Below, one piece after another: positions 28,556-36,973 of a stretch of DNA of 47,931 nt. Below the pieces are notes generated by a model. It was given only the letters and a program-made list of their open reading frames with translations. It was not told where the DNA came from and did no database searches. A program made the position numbers and the translations under genes. Within the stretch, counting starts at the first letter, position 1. The number at the start of each line of letters is the position of its first letter. This DNA is from Azospirillaceae bacterium (GTDB taxonomy: Bacteria > Pseudomonadota > Alphaproteobacteria > Azospirillales > Azospirillaceae): assembly GCA_035645145.1 (NCBI GenBank), contig DASQNC010000009.1, positions 1 through 47,931 of the forward strand, in the 5' to 3' direction.

Positions 28556-29443
28556 TCAGTGGCTGATCAGGACCGGCAGGCCGCCATGGTCCATCACCCA
28601 GCTCGTGACGCCGCCCAGGATCAGTTCCCGCAACCGGCTGTGCCCGTAGCCGCCCATGACCAGCAGATCGCATCCAGCCCTGCGGGCCTGGTCCATCAAG
28701 GAGGCACCCACAGGTCCCGTTGGCGTGACAAGGATCGTGTCGGCCTTCAACCCATGCCAGGCCAGATAGTCGCGCAGCCGTTGGGCTTCCGCCCCCTCGG
28801 TGGCGGAGGTCTCGGCCGTGAGCACCAGGATGCGACCGGCCGCATGGAGAAAGGGCATCGCCGACGCCACCGCCCGCGCGGATTCGCGACCACCGTTCCA
28901 TGCCACGGCGACGGTCCGCCCGATCCGCCCGCCCACCACCGGGTCGGGTGACCGCGGCACCATCAGCACCGCGCGCCCGCTTCCCATCAATGCCGCTTCG
29001 CGAACGATGTAGAACGAGGGGTCCTCGTCCGCGCTCCCTTGTGCGAAGACCAGAAGATCGCTCAGGCGGCCGGCGCGGGTGATCCGGTCCTCCGGCCGCC
29101 CGGTCAACCCGATGAAGCGGGCCGAAAGCCCGCCGGGAATGGATTGGCCGGGCAGCGGCGGCCCGTCGACCCGTGCCGCGCCCGCTTGGACGCAGGCCCG
29201 GTTGAAGACCTCCTCCGCTGCCGCAGCCCGTCGGGCGCCGTCGATCTCGGCCGCGCGCATGATGCCGTCCATCAATTGACCGCTCATGCCATCCGCGAGG
29301 AACGGAACGGCATCCCTCGGGTCGGGCCGCACGAACAAGCCGTCCACATGCGCCCCGTGGCGGTGCGCCACCTGGAAGGCGGCGGCAAGGGCCGACACAT
29401 CGCTCGACGTTCCGCTGAGCGGCACCAGGATCGTCTTCAGCAT
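28556..29443 (-). CDS. universal stress protein, two UspA domains
   Basis: 295 aa. Domain 1 (about 1-150) starts MLKTILVPLSGTSSDVSAL. Domain 2 (about 155-295) ends with GGYGHSRLRELILGGVTSWVM, close to the nucleotide-binding motif G-x2-G-x9-G-[ST] of ATP-binding Usp proteins, though the last position is Gly-Val rather than Ser/Thr directly. Such tandem Usps respond to stress and bind ATP. The ribosome-binding site AGGGGGA precedes the ATG at 29443. It heads the two-gene minus-strand unit with the 28161 gene. No clear regulatory element was seen upstream. Confidence 0.9.
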   Translation of the reverse strand: MLKTILVPLSGTSSDVSALAAAFQVAHRHGAHVDGLFVRPDPRDAVPFLADGMSGQLMDGIMRAAEIDGARRAAAAEEVFNRACVQAGAARVDGPPLPGQSIPGGLSARFIGLTGRPEDRITRAGRLSDLLVFAQGSADEDPSFYIVREAALMGSGRAVLMVPRSPDPVVGGRIGRTVAVAWNGGRESARAVASAMPFLHAAGRILVLTAETSATEGAEAQRLRDYLAWHGLKADTILVTPTGPVGASLMDQARRAGCDLLVMGGYGHSRLRELILGGVTSWVMDHGGLPVLISH

Positions 29444-29649
29444 GGCGCATCCCCCTGTTCCGTTCCGTCGCGGGTCCGCTTCCCTCCTGGACCGTACGGG
29501 CCGCCCGGCCGGGTGGCGTTGATGCTGATCAAACACGCCGGACGCCGACACGGCACGCATGGCGCATGTGTGGACGCCGGAAAGGCGGATTGCGGGTTGC
29601 AGGAAATTGAGCCACTAGTAGGCACGGGATGCGAAGTTGAGGAAGTCGA

Positions 29650-30243
29650 ATGCGTGCCTTTTCGGGTTCGGTGGCATCACGGGCGGCCCTGTCGGCCGTT
29701 CTGCTCGCTGCGGCCTCCATGCCAGCGGCACAGCCGGCGTCGGCCGGACCGGGCCTTCTCAGCTTCGGTGTCGGGCAATTCGATCACGATTATATCGATA
29801 CCGGCAGTGTGAGCGGCTTCTTCGATGCCGGCGACCGGGCTGGAACGGCCAAGGCGGCGGAATTCCGCCTGGAATACCGGTTCGGCACGCCGCTGTGGTC
29901 GTACAGCGACTGGTTCGAGCTGCGGCCGATGGCCGGGCTTTCCGCCACCAGCGACGGCATGCTCTACGGCATGGGTGGCCTGGCGTTCGACTTCACGCTC
30001 GGACCCGTCGTCTTCACCCCCAGCTTCGGCGCCGGCCTGTGGAGCCGCGGCGGCGGCAAGGATCTGGGCCACCCGCTCGAATTCCGGACCATGTTCGAAA
30101 TCGGGTACCGGTTCGAAAACCAGGCGCGCCTGACCGTCGGCTTCAGCCACATGTCGAACGCGGACATCAGCGACGAGAACCCCGGCGCCAATTCGCTGCT
30201 GCTGTACGTCCACGTACCGGTGAACGCCCTGCTGGGCGACTAA
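29650..30243 (+). CDS. PagL-like outer-membrane lipid A deacylase homologue
   Basis: 197 aa with a signal peptide (cleavage near residue 32) and an outer-membrane beta-barrel of alternating strands. It resembles the acyloxyacyl hydrolase/PagL family, which removes the 3-O-acyl chain from lipid A. The motif GFSHMSNADISDENPGANS supplies His167 and Ser169, the counterparts of PagL His126 and Ser128 (P. aeruginosa numbering). The third catalytic residue, Glu140, aligns 12 residues after Ser169 at Asn181, so the triad is incomplete. Fold and location are well supported; catalytic activity is doubtful. GAGGAAG lies just upstream of the ATG. Confidence 0.8.
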   Translation: MRAFSGSVASRAALSAVLLAAASMPAAQPASAGPGLLSFGVGQFDHDYIDTGSVSGFFDAGDRAGTAKAAEFRLEYRFGTPLWSYSDWFELRPMAGLSATSDGMLYGMGGLAFDFTLGPVVFTPSFGAGLWSRGGGKDLGHPLEFRTMFEIGYRFENQARLTVGFSHMSNADISDENPGANSLLLYVHVPVNALLGD

Positions 30244-30618
30244 GGGCCTACGGCGCGTAGGACAGCAGGGCGGCCAGGGCGGACGCCAACACCATGCACT
30301 CGACCCGGCCGGCGGTCCTCGGAGTGGCCGCCGCGCGGGCCCCGTCCCGGAACGGCCGCCGACCCGGATCCGCCCGGCCCGGCCATGCGGGCGTGCCGCC
30401 CGCACCCCGGGCCTGATGGCCGTTCTTCGCGCATTCCATCGCGTGGGGTGGATCGTGTGTCCATGCCGGCACCCGGCTCAATGGCGCGGACGGCGTGTCC
30501 GGGCGCGCCAACCCGGGCCGACGTGCGCATTGACCCCCTGCCGCGCCTGCCCCACCATCCCGACGGGAGCCCCGCCTGGACACCCGCCCGTCCCGATAGC
30601 CCCCAAGGCACTGGCACG
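30244..30618. other. intergenic region upstream of the GH31 gene
   Basis: 375 bp without a supported gene. Immediately after the PagL-like stop is a short hairpin (6-bp arms CCTACG/CGTAGG at 30247-30261). The reading frame of the downstream gene is open from about 30385, but the 78 extra codons are Pro/Arg/Ala-rich with no signal peptide. I see no clear promoter or operator, and only weak AAGG about 14 nt upstream of the ATG at 30619. Confidence 0.5.
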
Positions 30619-32694
30619 ATGACGCTCGATCCGAACCGGCTCGTCCCGATCACCCGCGCGGCTTTCGCCCGCGCCTTGCCCCAGGGCGCCATCCTCGACA
30701 CCGACCGCGGCCCGCTGGAGGCGACGGCCTATGCGCCGGGCGTGTTCCGGATACGCCTTGGGCTGGAGAGATTCGACTACGGGTTCCTGGCGGAGGAGCC
30801 GGCGGCACCGGACTGCCAGGTGGAGCGATCCGGTCCGGCGGGTGTCCGCATATCCACCCACGGCGCGGCATTGGCGATCGAGGGTGCGCCTTTGCGGATC
30901 TCGGTGGAGCGGGTGAACGGGACGCCGCTGCCCGGCGGCTTGACCATCGTCGCGGACATCACAGGACACGGCTGGGCAGCGGTCTTCGACCAGCCGCCCG
31001 GTGAACCGGTCTACGGCCCCGGCCTGGACGGCGCCGGCCCGGGCAACGGAGGCCCCCCCTTTGCATGGAGCCCGCGCGGCTGGGGCGTTCTGGCGCACAC
31101 GGCGGGCGCCGTGACGACGCAGGCCGGCGGGCGGGCGTTCACCCTCCACGTCCAGGACGCCACGCTCGACCTGTTCCTGTTCGTCGCCGACGACGGGCCC
31201 GGGCTTCTGGACCGGTACACATGGCTGACGGGCCGGCCACCCCAAGTGCCGGACTGGAGCCTGGGCGTCTGGCTGGCCTGCGGCGACAGCGGGTCGGCCG
31301 AGGAGGTGGTCCGGACGGCGGCGGAGATGCGCAAGCGCCGCATCCCCTTCGACACGTTGGTCCTCAAGGGCGAGGGCTGGATCCGGGCGGACGGGCCCGA
31401 GGGCTTCCGTTGGGACGCCGACCGCATCCCCGATCCGACCGCCTTCCACGGATTTATCAAGGCCTTGGGGATAAAGGTCGTGGCGGCACACACACCGTGC
31501 CTCCCCGTCGACAGCCCGATGTTTGCGGGTCATGCCGGCAATGGCTGGCTGCTGCGCGACACGCAATCGGGCGAGCCCGCCGTGACCGGGGCCGGCGCGC
31601 GGGCGTGCGGCATCGTCGATTTCACCAACGCCGACGCCTACGCGGATTGGCGCGACCGGTACCGGCCCCTGTTCGCCCAGGGTGTGGACGCCATCCAGGC
31701 CGAGCCTCCCGCGATCCCGGCGGATGCCGTTTCGGCCAGCGGGGCGACGGGCCCGCACCTCGCCAGCGTCTATCCGCTGCTGCACAGCGCCGGCGTGTTC
31801 GAGGCGGCCACCCGCTACGGACACGGGCTGCCCATCATCGCGGGACACGCCGGGTGGACGGCCGGCCAGCGATTCCCGACTCCGACGGGTCTCCCGGCCG
31901 AGGGCACCTGGAACGGTTTCGCCGCCTCGATCCGGGAGGCGCTCGATCGCGGGCGGCGCGGCACCCCCTGGTGGCCGGCGCAGATCGGCGGGACCGGCAT
32001 CCCCCGCCCCGACACGGAACTTTACATCCGCTGGGCACAGCAGGGGATCTTCGCCTCGCACACGCGGATCGGCGGCGCGGCCGGCCTGGAACCCTGGTCC
32101 TTCGGCACCGAGGCCGAGAACATCGTCCGGGTGTGGCTGGAGTTCCGGTACCGTCTGATCCCCTACATCCAGGGTGTGCTGGAGCAGGCGCAACAAACCG
32201 GCCTGCCGGTGATGCGCGCAATGGCGCTGGCCTTCCCCGACCAACCCGCCGCCTGGGCCTTCGACACCCAGTACATGTTCGGACCTGCGCTGCTGGTGGC
32301 CCCGGTGGTGCAGCCGGGCGGCCGGGTGCAGGTGCACCTGCCCGAAGGGGGCTGGTACGACATCTGGAGCGGCGAACGCCTGGATGGTGGCCGCACCATC
32401 ACGGTCGACGCGACCGGCGCCCAAATCCCGCTCTACGGCCGCGAAGGGGAAAGCCTGGCCCTGGGGCCGATGATCCAGCACACCGGCGAGATCGATCCCT
32501 CGGGCCGGCTCGACTCCCTTTGGGTCTTCGGCAAGCCCCGCCACCCCCCGCTGGTGGGCCGCATGCGCCCGACCCTGGTGCGCCAGCCCAATGGCCCGAC
32601 GCTGCTGGTGGGCATGCCCACGACCATGACCGTGCGCGAATTCGGCGAGTTGAAACCCGAGATCCTGGAGGATGCGATCCTGTTCCACCCCTAG
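30619..32694 (+). CDS. GH31 glycosidase homologue (YicI-like) lacking catalytic residues
   Basis: 691 aa. Over its whole length it follows the GH31 alpha-xylosidase/glucosidase layout: an N-terminal galactose-mutarotase-like domain (about 1-200), a TIM barrel (about 205-560) and C-terminal beta-sandwich domains with LPEGGWYDIWSGERLDGG. The key sites do not match, however. The nucleophile segment, KTDFGE in YicI, is here QAEPPA (Gln360-Ala365), with Glu362 where the Asp should be. The acid/base segment WSHDIGG is here WPAQIGG (452-458), with Gln455 for Asp. The FPVHWGGD segment is also altered (near residue 419). It is probably a binding or regulatory pseudoenzyme. The ATG at 30619 is chosen because MTLDPNRLVPIT begins the domain. 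Confidence 0.8.
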   Translation: MTLDPNRLVPITRAAFARALPQGAILDTDRGPLEATAYAPGVFRIRLGLERFDYGFLAEEPAAPDCQVERSGPAGVRISTHGAALAIEGAPLRISVERVNGTPLPGGLTIVADITGHGWAAVFDQPPGEPVYGPGLDGAGPGNGGPPFAWSPRGWGVLAHTAGAVTTQAGGRAFTLHVQDATLDLFLFVADDGPGLLDRYTWLTGRPPQVPDWSLGVWLACGDSGSAEEVVRTAAEMRKRRIPFDTLVLKGEGWIRADGPEGFRWDADRIPDPTAFHGFIKALGIKVVAAHTPCLPVDSPMFAGHAGNGWLLRDTQSGEPAVTGAGARACGIVDFTNADAYADWRDRYRPLFAQGVDAIQAEPPAIPADAVSASGATGPHLASVYPLLHSAGVFEAATRYGHGLPIIAGHAGWTAGQRFPTPTGLPAEGTWNGFAASIREALDRGRRGTPWWPAQIGGTGIPRPDTELYIRWAQQGIFASHTRIGGAAGLEPWSFGTEAENIVRVWLEFRYRLIPYIQGVLEQAQQTGLPVMRAMALAFPDQPAAWAFDTQYMFGPALLVAPVVQPGGRVQVHLPEGGWYDIWSGERLDGGRTITVDATGAQIPLYGREGESLALGPMIQHTGEIDPSGRLDSLWVFGKPRHPPLVGRMRPTLVRQPNGPTLLVGMPTTMTVREFGELKPEILEDAILFHP

Positions 32695-32722
32695 GGTCCG
32701 GCGGATAGGGCACAGCCCGGTA

Positions 32723-33688
32723 TCAGGCCGCCACAGGGCTCTCCTTGATCCGCCGGGCTTGGCGCCGCTTGCCCAGGATGCCGTGGTGCGGCCCGAACAG
32801 GGCGGCCGCCGCCAGCAGGACGCCCCCCACCACCGCGATCATGCCGGCCGCGCTCAGGGAATTGTCGTGGCCCAGCGCCAGCGGCCCGAACGCGGCCAGC
32901 CCATAGCCCAGGACGGCGCACACCACACCGATCCCGGCGCTCATCCAGACCTGGGTCGCCAGCCGGTCGGTCAGGAGCCGCGCCGTGGCCGGCGGGCAGA
33001 TCAGCATCGCGATCACCAGGATCGACCCCACCGCCTCGAACGACGCGATGGCGGCAATGGCGGTCAGCACCACCAGCCCGTAATGGAACAGCCCGGCCGG
33101 AATCCCCAGCGTGGTCGCGAGTGCGGGATCGAACGCGGTGATCCGCAACTCCTTCCAGAACAGCACGATCACAAGGGCGATCAGCGCCGTCACGGCGGCG
33201 AGCTGCACCACCTCGCGCGGGAAATCGGCCCACGTCGACGCGTGCAGCAGCGACGCCGGGGTGGTCGCCGCCACCCACACGATGTCCTCGAGTTGGCCGA
33301 ACAGGACGCACTCGGCGTCCAGGTCCACGGCACGGGCACCGGACTGCTCGATAAGGACCACCCCGAGGGCGAACATCACGGTGAACACCACCCCCATGGC
33401 CGCACCGGCTTCCAACCGGCCAATCCGCCGCACCGCCTCAATGAGCACGCCGGCAATGACCGCGGCGGCCAACGAGCCGGCGAACATCGGCACGATCGTG
33501 CGCGTGCCGGACACCAGGAACCCGCCGACGATGCCCGGCAGCACGGCGTGGCTGACGGCGTCGCCCAAAAGGCTTTGCCGCCGCAGGACCAGGTAGTTGC
33601 CGACCAGGGCATTGGCCACGCAGGCGAACAGGGCGGCCAGCAGCGCCGGCAGGTCGATCTGCAACAGATCCTGAAGGGTCAGCGCCAT
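32723..33688 (-). CDS. metal ABC transporter permease (TroD type)
   Basis: 321 aa, with 8-9 membrane spans and the ABC-3 family pattern (NYLVLRRQSLLGDAVSHAVLPGIV, then LVIAMLICPPATARLLTDRL). It forms the second membrane subunit of the importer whose other genes lie upstream on the same strand. Its start overlaps the other permease gene by 10 bp. Unlike its partner it has no extra C-terminal regulatory domain, ending in a short basic tail (KRRQARRIKES). Confidence 0.92.
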   Translation of the reverse strand: MALTLQDLLQIDLPALLAALFACVANALVGNYLVLRRQSLLGDAVSHAVLPGIVGGFLVSGTRTIVPMFAGSLAAAVIAGVLIEAVRRIGRLEAGAAMGVVFTVMFALGVVLIEQSGARAVDLDAECVLFGQLEDIVWVAATTPASLLHASTWADFPREVVQLAAVTALIALVIVLFWKELRITAFDPALATTLGIPAGLFHYGLVVLTAIAAIASFEAVGSILVIAMLICPPATARLLTDRLATQVWMSAGIGVVCAVLGYGLAAFGPLALGHDNSLSAAGMIAVVGGVLLAAAALFGPHHGILGKRRQARRIKESPVAA

Positions 33689-34896
33689 CCCGCCCTCGCC
33701 TCCAACTCGACAACCAGATCGCGCGGCAGCGCCCTGTCCACCGGCTCGAAGCCCCAGCCGGCGGCCGGCAGGAGCGCCGGGTAGTCGGCGACGAAACGAT
33801 CCCAGAGCCGTGCGTCACGCTCCGCCGCCAGGGCCGCGACCCGCCCTGCCGTCGTCAACCGCCCATCCGTGTCGACCAATCCGCGCAGCCGCAACCGCCA
33901 ACGCACCAGGCCCGGGGAAACCCCCTTGGTGAAACCGGACCCGGCCTCCAATGCCCGGCGCAGCGCCAGCCGCTCGGCGTAGACGAGCCGGCGCAGCGCA
34001 TGCCGGGCCGCCAAAGCCAGCACGCCCCGGGCCGGTGCGAACAGGAAGCTGAACAGGAACAGCCCGCCCGCGGCCAACACGATCAGGGCGCCGGCCGGAG
34101 CGCGGGGAAACAGGGCCGACAGCGTCGCGCCCGTCCAGCCGCTGACCGCGCCGATCAGGGCGGAGGCGGCCACCATGTGAGCCAGCCGGTCGGTCCAGAA
34201 CCGGGCGGCCACCGCCGGCACGATCAGCAACGCGATGACCAGCACCAGTCCGACCGTCTGAAGGCCGATCACCGTGACGAACGTGGCCAGCCCCATCAGC
34301 GCCGCATCCACCCGGCCGACCGGCCAGCCCTGCGCCGCCGCGAAGGCCGGATCGAAGCAGACCAGGCGCAATTCCTTGAACAGCAGCGTCACCAGCACCG
34401 CCGCGACGAGCGCCAGGGCCGCGATGGCCAGGGCCTCGCCCTGCCGCATGGCGGCGGTCTGGCCGAGGATGAAATGGGTCAGCCCGGCCTGCCCGGCGAC
34501 GTTGAGGGTCTGCACATAGCTGACCAGCACCACACCCAGGCCGAAGAACACGCTGAGCACAGCCGCCGTGGCCGCATCCTCGGGCAGCCGGGTGCGGGAC
34601 GCGAGTCCGTGGATGAGGAAGGCGGCCAGGACGGCGCTGGCCACCGCCCCCGCCAGCAGCAGCGGCAGCGACCGTTCCGGAAACCCCAGGGCCACCCCGG
34701 CCAGGAAGGCGGCTGCGATGCCGGGCAACGTGGCATGCGCCAAGGCATCGCTGACCATGGCGCGGCGGCGCAGCAGCAGGAACGTGCCGACCGTCCCGCC
34801 GGCCAGGCCGAGGCACGCCGTGCCGAAGACGACGACGGCACTGTTGTAGCCGGCCCGGAAGGTCAGGACGGCGATGGCCTGTTCCAGAAGGCTCAT
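33679..34896 (-). CDS. metal ABC transporter permease with fused DtxR/MntR-like C-terminal domain (TroC type)
   Basis: 405 aa. The first ~295 residues are an ABC-3 permease with 8-9 spans (LRRRAMVSDALAHATLPGIA, then LVIALLIVPAVAARFWTDRL). The last ~110 residues are soluble and match the DtxR/MntR winged helix plus the start of its dimerization domain: VSPGLVRWRLRLRGLV, then LTTAGRVAALAAERDARLWD, then WGFEPVDRALPRDLVVELE. A similar permease-DtxR fusion, YtgCR, occurs in Chlamydia, where the regulator half is released and acts as an iron-dependent repressor (known family precedent). Here the release and the metal are unknown. The start overlaps the ATPase stop (ATGA). Confidence 0.88.
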   Translation of the reverse strand: MSLLEQAIAVLTFRAGYNSAVVVFGTACLGLAGGTVGTFLLLRRRAMVSDALAHATLPGIAAAFLAGVALGFPERSLPLLLAGAVASAVLAAFLIHGLASRTRLPEDAATAAVLSVFFGLGVVLVSYVQTLNVAGQAGLTHFILGQTAAMRQGEALAIAALALVAAVLVTLLFKELRLVCFDPAFAAAQGWPVGRVDAALMGLATFVTVIGLQTVGLVLVIALLIVPAVAARFWTDRLAHMVAASALIGAVSGWTGATLSALFPRAPAGALIVLAAGGLFLFSFLFAPARGVLALAARHALRRLVYAERLALRRALEAGSGFTKGVSPGLVRWRLRLRGLVDTDGRLTTAGRVAALAAERDARLWDRFVADYPALLPAAGWGFEPVDRALPRDLVVELEARAGWR

Positions 34897-35675
34897 GGGT
34901 CGCCCACCTCGCCAAGGACCATCCGGCCGCCGTAGGCCATGCGGAGGGTCTCGGCCGTCATCACGTCGGCAACGGGACCCGCGGCCACGACACGGGTGCT
35001 CAGCACCAGCGCATGGTCGAACACCTCGCGCACGGTGCCCAGATCGTGGTGCACGCAGACGACGGTTCGGCCGGCCGCCTCCATCTCGCGCAGGACGTCC
35101 AGGATCGCCCGCTCGGTGGCCGCATCCACCCCGGCGAAGGGTTCGTCCATGAAGTAGACGCGGGCATCCTGGGCCAGGGCGCGGGCCAGGAACACGCGCT
35201 GTTGCTGGCCGCCCGAAAGCTGGCCGATCTGGCGGTCGGCGAAGTCGGCCATGCCGACGCGGGCCAACGCCTCGCGCGCGGCTTCCCGGTGGGTGCGGCC
35301 GACCGGGCGGCACCAGCCGATGCGCCCGTAACGCCCCATGGCGACCACCTCCAGCGCGGAGACGGGGAAATCCCAATCCACGCTTTCCCGCTGGGGGACA
35401 TAGCCGATCCGTCCGTGGCTGCGGCGCACCGGCCGGCCCAGCACCCTGACCGTGCCCGAGACGACGGGAACCAGGCCGAGGCAGGCCTTGATGAAGGTGG
35501 ATTTCCCGGCCCCGTTCGGACCGACCACGGCGATCAAACCGCGGGTCGGCGCTTCGAAGCTCACGTCCCACAGCACCGGCCGCTGGCCGTAGGCGACCGT
35601 CAGGCCGCGCACCGACAAGGGGGATGCCACGTCCGCATCCGCCCCCTGCTTCAGCCAATCGGGCACGAGCTGCAT
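34893..35675 (-). CDS. metal ABC transporter ATPase (TroB type)
   Basis: 260 aa. Walker A is GPNGAGKST, the Q loop includes YVPQRESVDWDFP, the signature is LSGGQQQRVFLARAL, and Walker B YFMDEPFAGVD; switch His in VCVHHDLGTV. Residues DWDFP after the Q-loop are typical of Mn/Zn/Fe ATPases of the troB/mntB/znuC group. It powers the permease pair downstream. It begins 3 bp after the binding-protein stop and overlaps the permease start by 4 bp. Confidence 0.94.
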   Translation of the reverse strand: MQLVPDWLKQGADADVASPLSVRGLTVAYGQRPVLWDVSFEAPTRGLIAVVGPNGAGKSTFIKACLGLVPVVSGTVRVLGRPVRRSHGRIGYVPQRESVDWDFPVSALEVVAMGRYGRIGWCRPVGRTHREAAREALARVGMADFADRQIGQLSGGQQQRVFLARALAQDARVYFMDEPFAGVDAATERAILDVLREMEAAGRTVVCVHHDLGTVREVFDHALVLSTRVVAAGPVADVMTAETLRMAYGGRMVLGEVGDP

Positions 35676-35678
35676 GGC

Positions 35679-36671
35679 TCAGCGCACCTGGGCCAGCCGG
35701 CCCTGGAAGCCGCCCGCCGGAGCCGGGCCGCCCAGCGCGCGGGCGATGGTGGTCACGTTGTGGTCGATCATGCCGACATAGGTGCCCTCGTAGGTGCCGG
35801 GCGGGCCCAACGCGTCGGAATAGAGCGACCCGCCCACCTCGACCTTGTGCCCCCGGGCCGCGGCCCCTTCGATCAGGGCGCGGACGTTGCGGTCGGTGAC
35901 GCTGGTCTCCACGAACACCGCACCGATCCCGCGGGTGGCCAGAAGATCGACCAGGGCCTCGATCTCCTTCAATCCGGCCTCGGACTCGGTGGACAGGCCC
36001 TGGATACCCACCACCTCCAGCCCATAGGCGCGGCCCAGGTAGTTGAAGGCGTCATGCGCGGTCACCAGCACCCGCGAAGCCTCGGGGATGTCGGCCAGCA
36101 CGCGCCGGGCATAGCCGTCCAGTCCCGTCAGCACGTCGACATAGCGGGCCGCGTTGACGGCATAGGCGGATGCCCCGTCGGGATCGAACGCGGACAGGCG
36201 GTCGCGCACCACCTCGACCGCCAGGATCCAATTGCGGACATCCATCCAGGCATGGGGATCGAACTGCTCCTTCGCCCCCTCGGGCTCCAGCAGGCCTTCC
36301 TCCGGAATCAGTTCGGTGACGGCATGGACCGGCTTGCCCGAGGACGCGACGCGAACCAGCGCGTCCGTCATTTTCCCTTCCAGGAGCAGGCCGTTGTAGA
36401 AGACGATATCCGCACGCATCAATTGCGCGGTGTCGCTGCGGGTCAGGCGATAGGTGTGCGGGTCCACCCCCTCGCCCAGCAGCCCGACGACCTGCGCCCG
36501 GTCCCCCGCCACATTGCGGACCAGATCGGCCACGTGACCCGTGGTGGCCACGACGGTGTATTTGGGTGCCGCCCACACCGGACCGGCCGCCACCACACCC
36601 GCCACGAAGGTCGCCAGAAGGGCGACACGCCGGGTAATCCCACCGACGGCCCGCCCCGTCACCCGCCCCAT
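35679..36671 (-). CDS. periplasmic metal-binding protein (TroA/MntA/ZnuA family)
   Basis: 330 aa. Tat/Sec-like signal (GITRRVALLATFVAG, cleavage near AWA at about 35). Metal ligands fit TroA: His72 (GVDPHTYR), His140 (FDPHAWMD), His206 (VTAHDAFNYL) and Asp303 (GMIDHN). There is no long His-rich loop, so Mn or Fe is at least as likely as Zn. I chose the ATG at 36671, preceded by AAGGAGG 8 nt upstream; a TTG at 36692 would add seven residues. First gene of a four-gene import operon (binding protein, ATPase, two permeases). A palindrome lies directly upstream of its ribosome-binding site. Confidence 0.92.
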   Translation of the reverse strand: MGRVTGRAVGGITRRVALLATFVAGVVAAGPVWAAPKYTVVATTGHVADLVRNVAGDRAQVVGLLGEGVDPHTYRLTRSDTAQLMRADIVFYNGLLLEGKMTDALVRVASSGKPVHAVTELIPEEGLLEPEGAKEQFDPHAWMDVRNWILAVEVVRDRLSAFDPDGASAYAVNAARYVDVLTGLDGYARRVLADIPEASRVLVTAHDAFNYLGRAYGLEVVGIQGLSTESEAGLKEIEALVDLLATRGIGAVFVETSVTDRNVRALIEGAAARGHKVEVGGSLYSDALGPPGTYEGTYVGMIDHNVTTIARALGGPAPAGGFQGRLAQVR

Positions 36672-36685
36672 CGCCGCAGCCTCCT

Positions 36686-36699
36686 TGAACAAGTGTTCA
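36686..36699 (-). promoter_or_regulatory. palindromic operator candidate of the metal-importer operon
   Basis: A perfect inverted repeat, TGAACA-AG-TGTTCA on the + strand, abutting the AAGGAGG ribosome-binding site of the binding-protein gene. A further TGTTCA half-site lies at 36726-36731 inside an A/T-rich stretch (about 36700-36780) that should hold the promoter. It is a good candidate for a metal-dependent repressor site, either a separate regulator or the DtxR-like domain in the same operon. No -35/-10 pair was clear. Confidence 0.6.
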
Positions 36700-36973
36700 T
36701 ATTGACAAGTGATTTGATGTCTTCCTGTTCAGATAAGTAATTTCTGACAGACTTGGTTCAAATCCAGAGAAAGATATAGGTCAACGGAACACCCGGACAA
36801 GATGCCGGCCGGAATAACGAAAGACTTCGCCCGATCGTTCGCACCGCCCGATCGCCGACCAACCGGAAAGCCGACGGCAACGGCGACGACTGCGGGCGGG
36901 GGCCTGGACATGGGCGAGCCACGCCACGGCGAGTTTTTGATTCCCGGTGGGATCAGAGTGGCCGGCAGGAAGC
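36700..36973. other. intergenic region between the metal operon and the PhyH gene
   Basis: About 274 bp, the most A/T-rich stretch in this part of the window. It contains the upstream part of the metal operon promoter on the minus strand and the tail region of the phyH gene. Beyond the half-site at 36726-36731 no further repeat or hairpin was seen. Confidence 0.5.

Noticed and set aside
30385-30618. N-terminal extension of the GH31 gene by 78 codons.
   Set aside because: The added sequence is Pro/Arg-rich, has no signal peptide and does not align with GH31 N-termini; the ATG at 30619 fits the domain start better.
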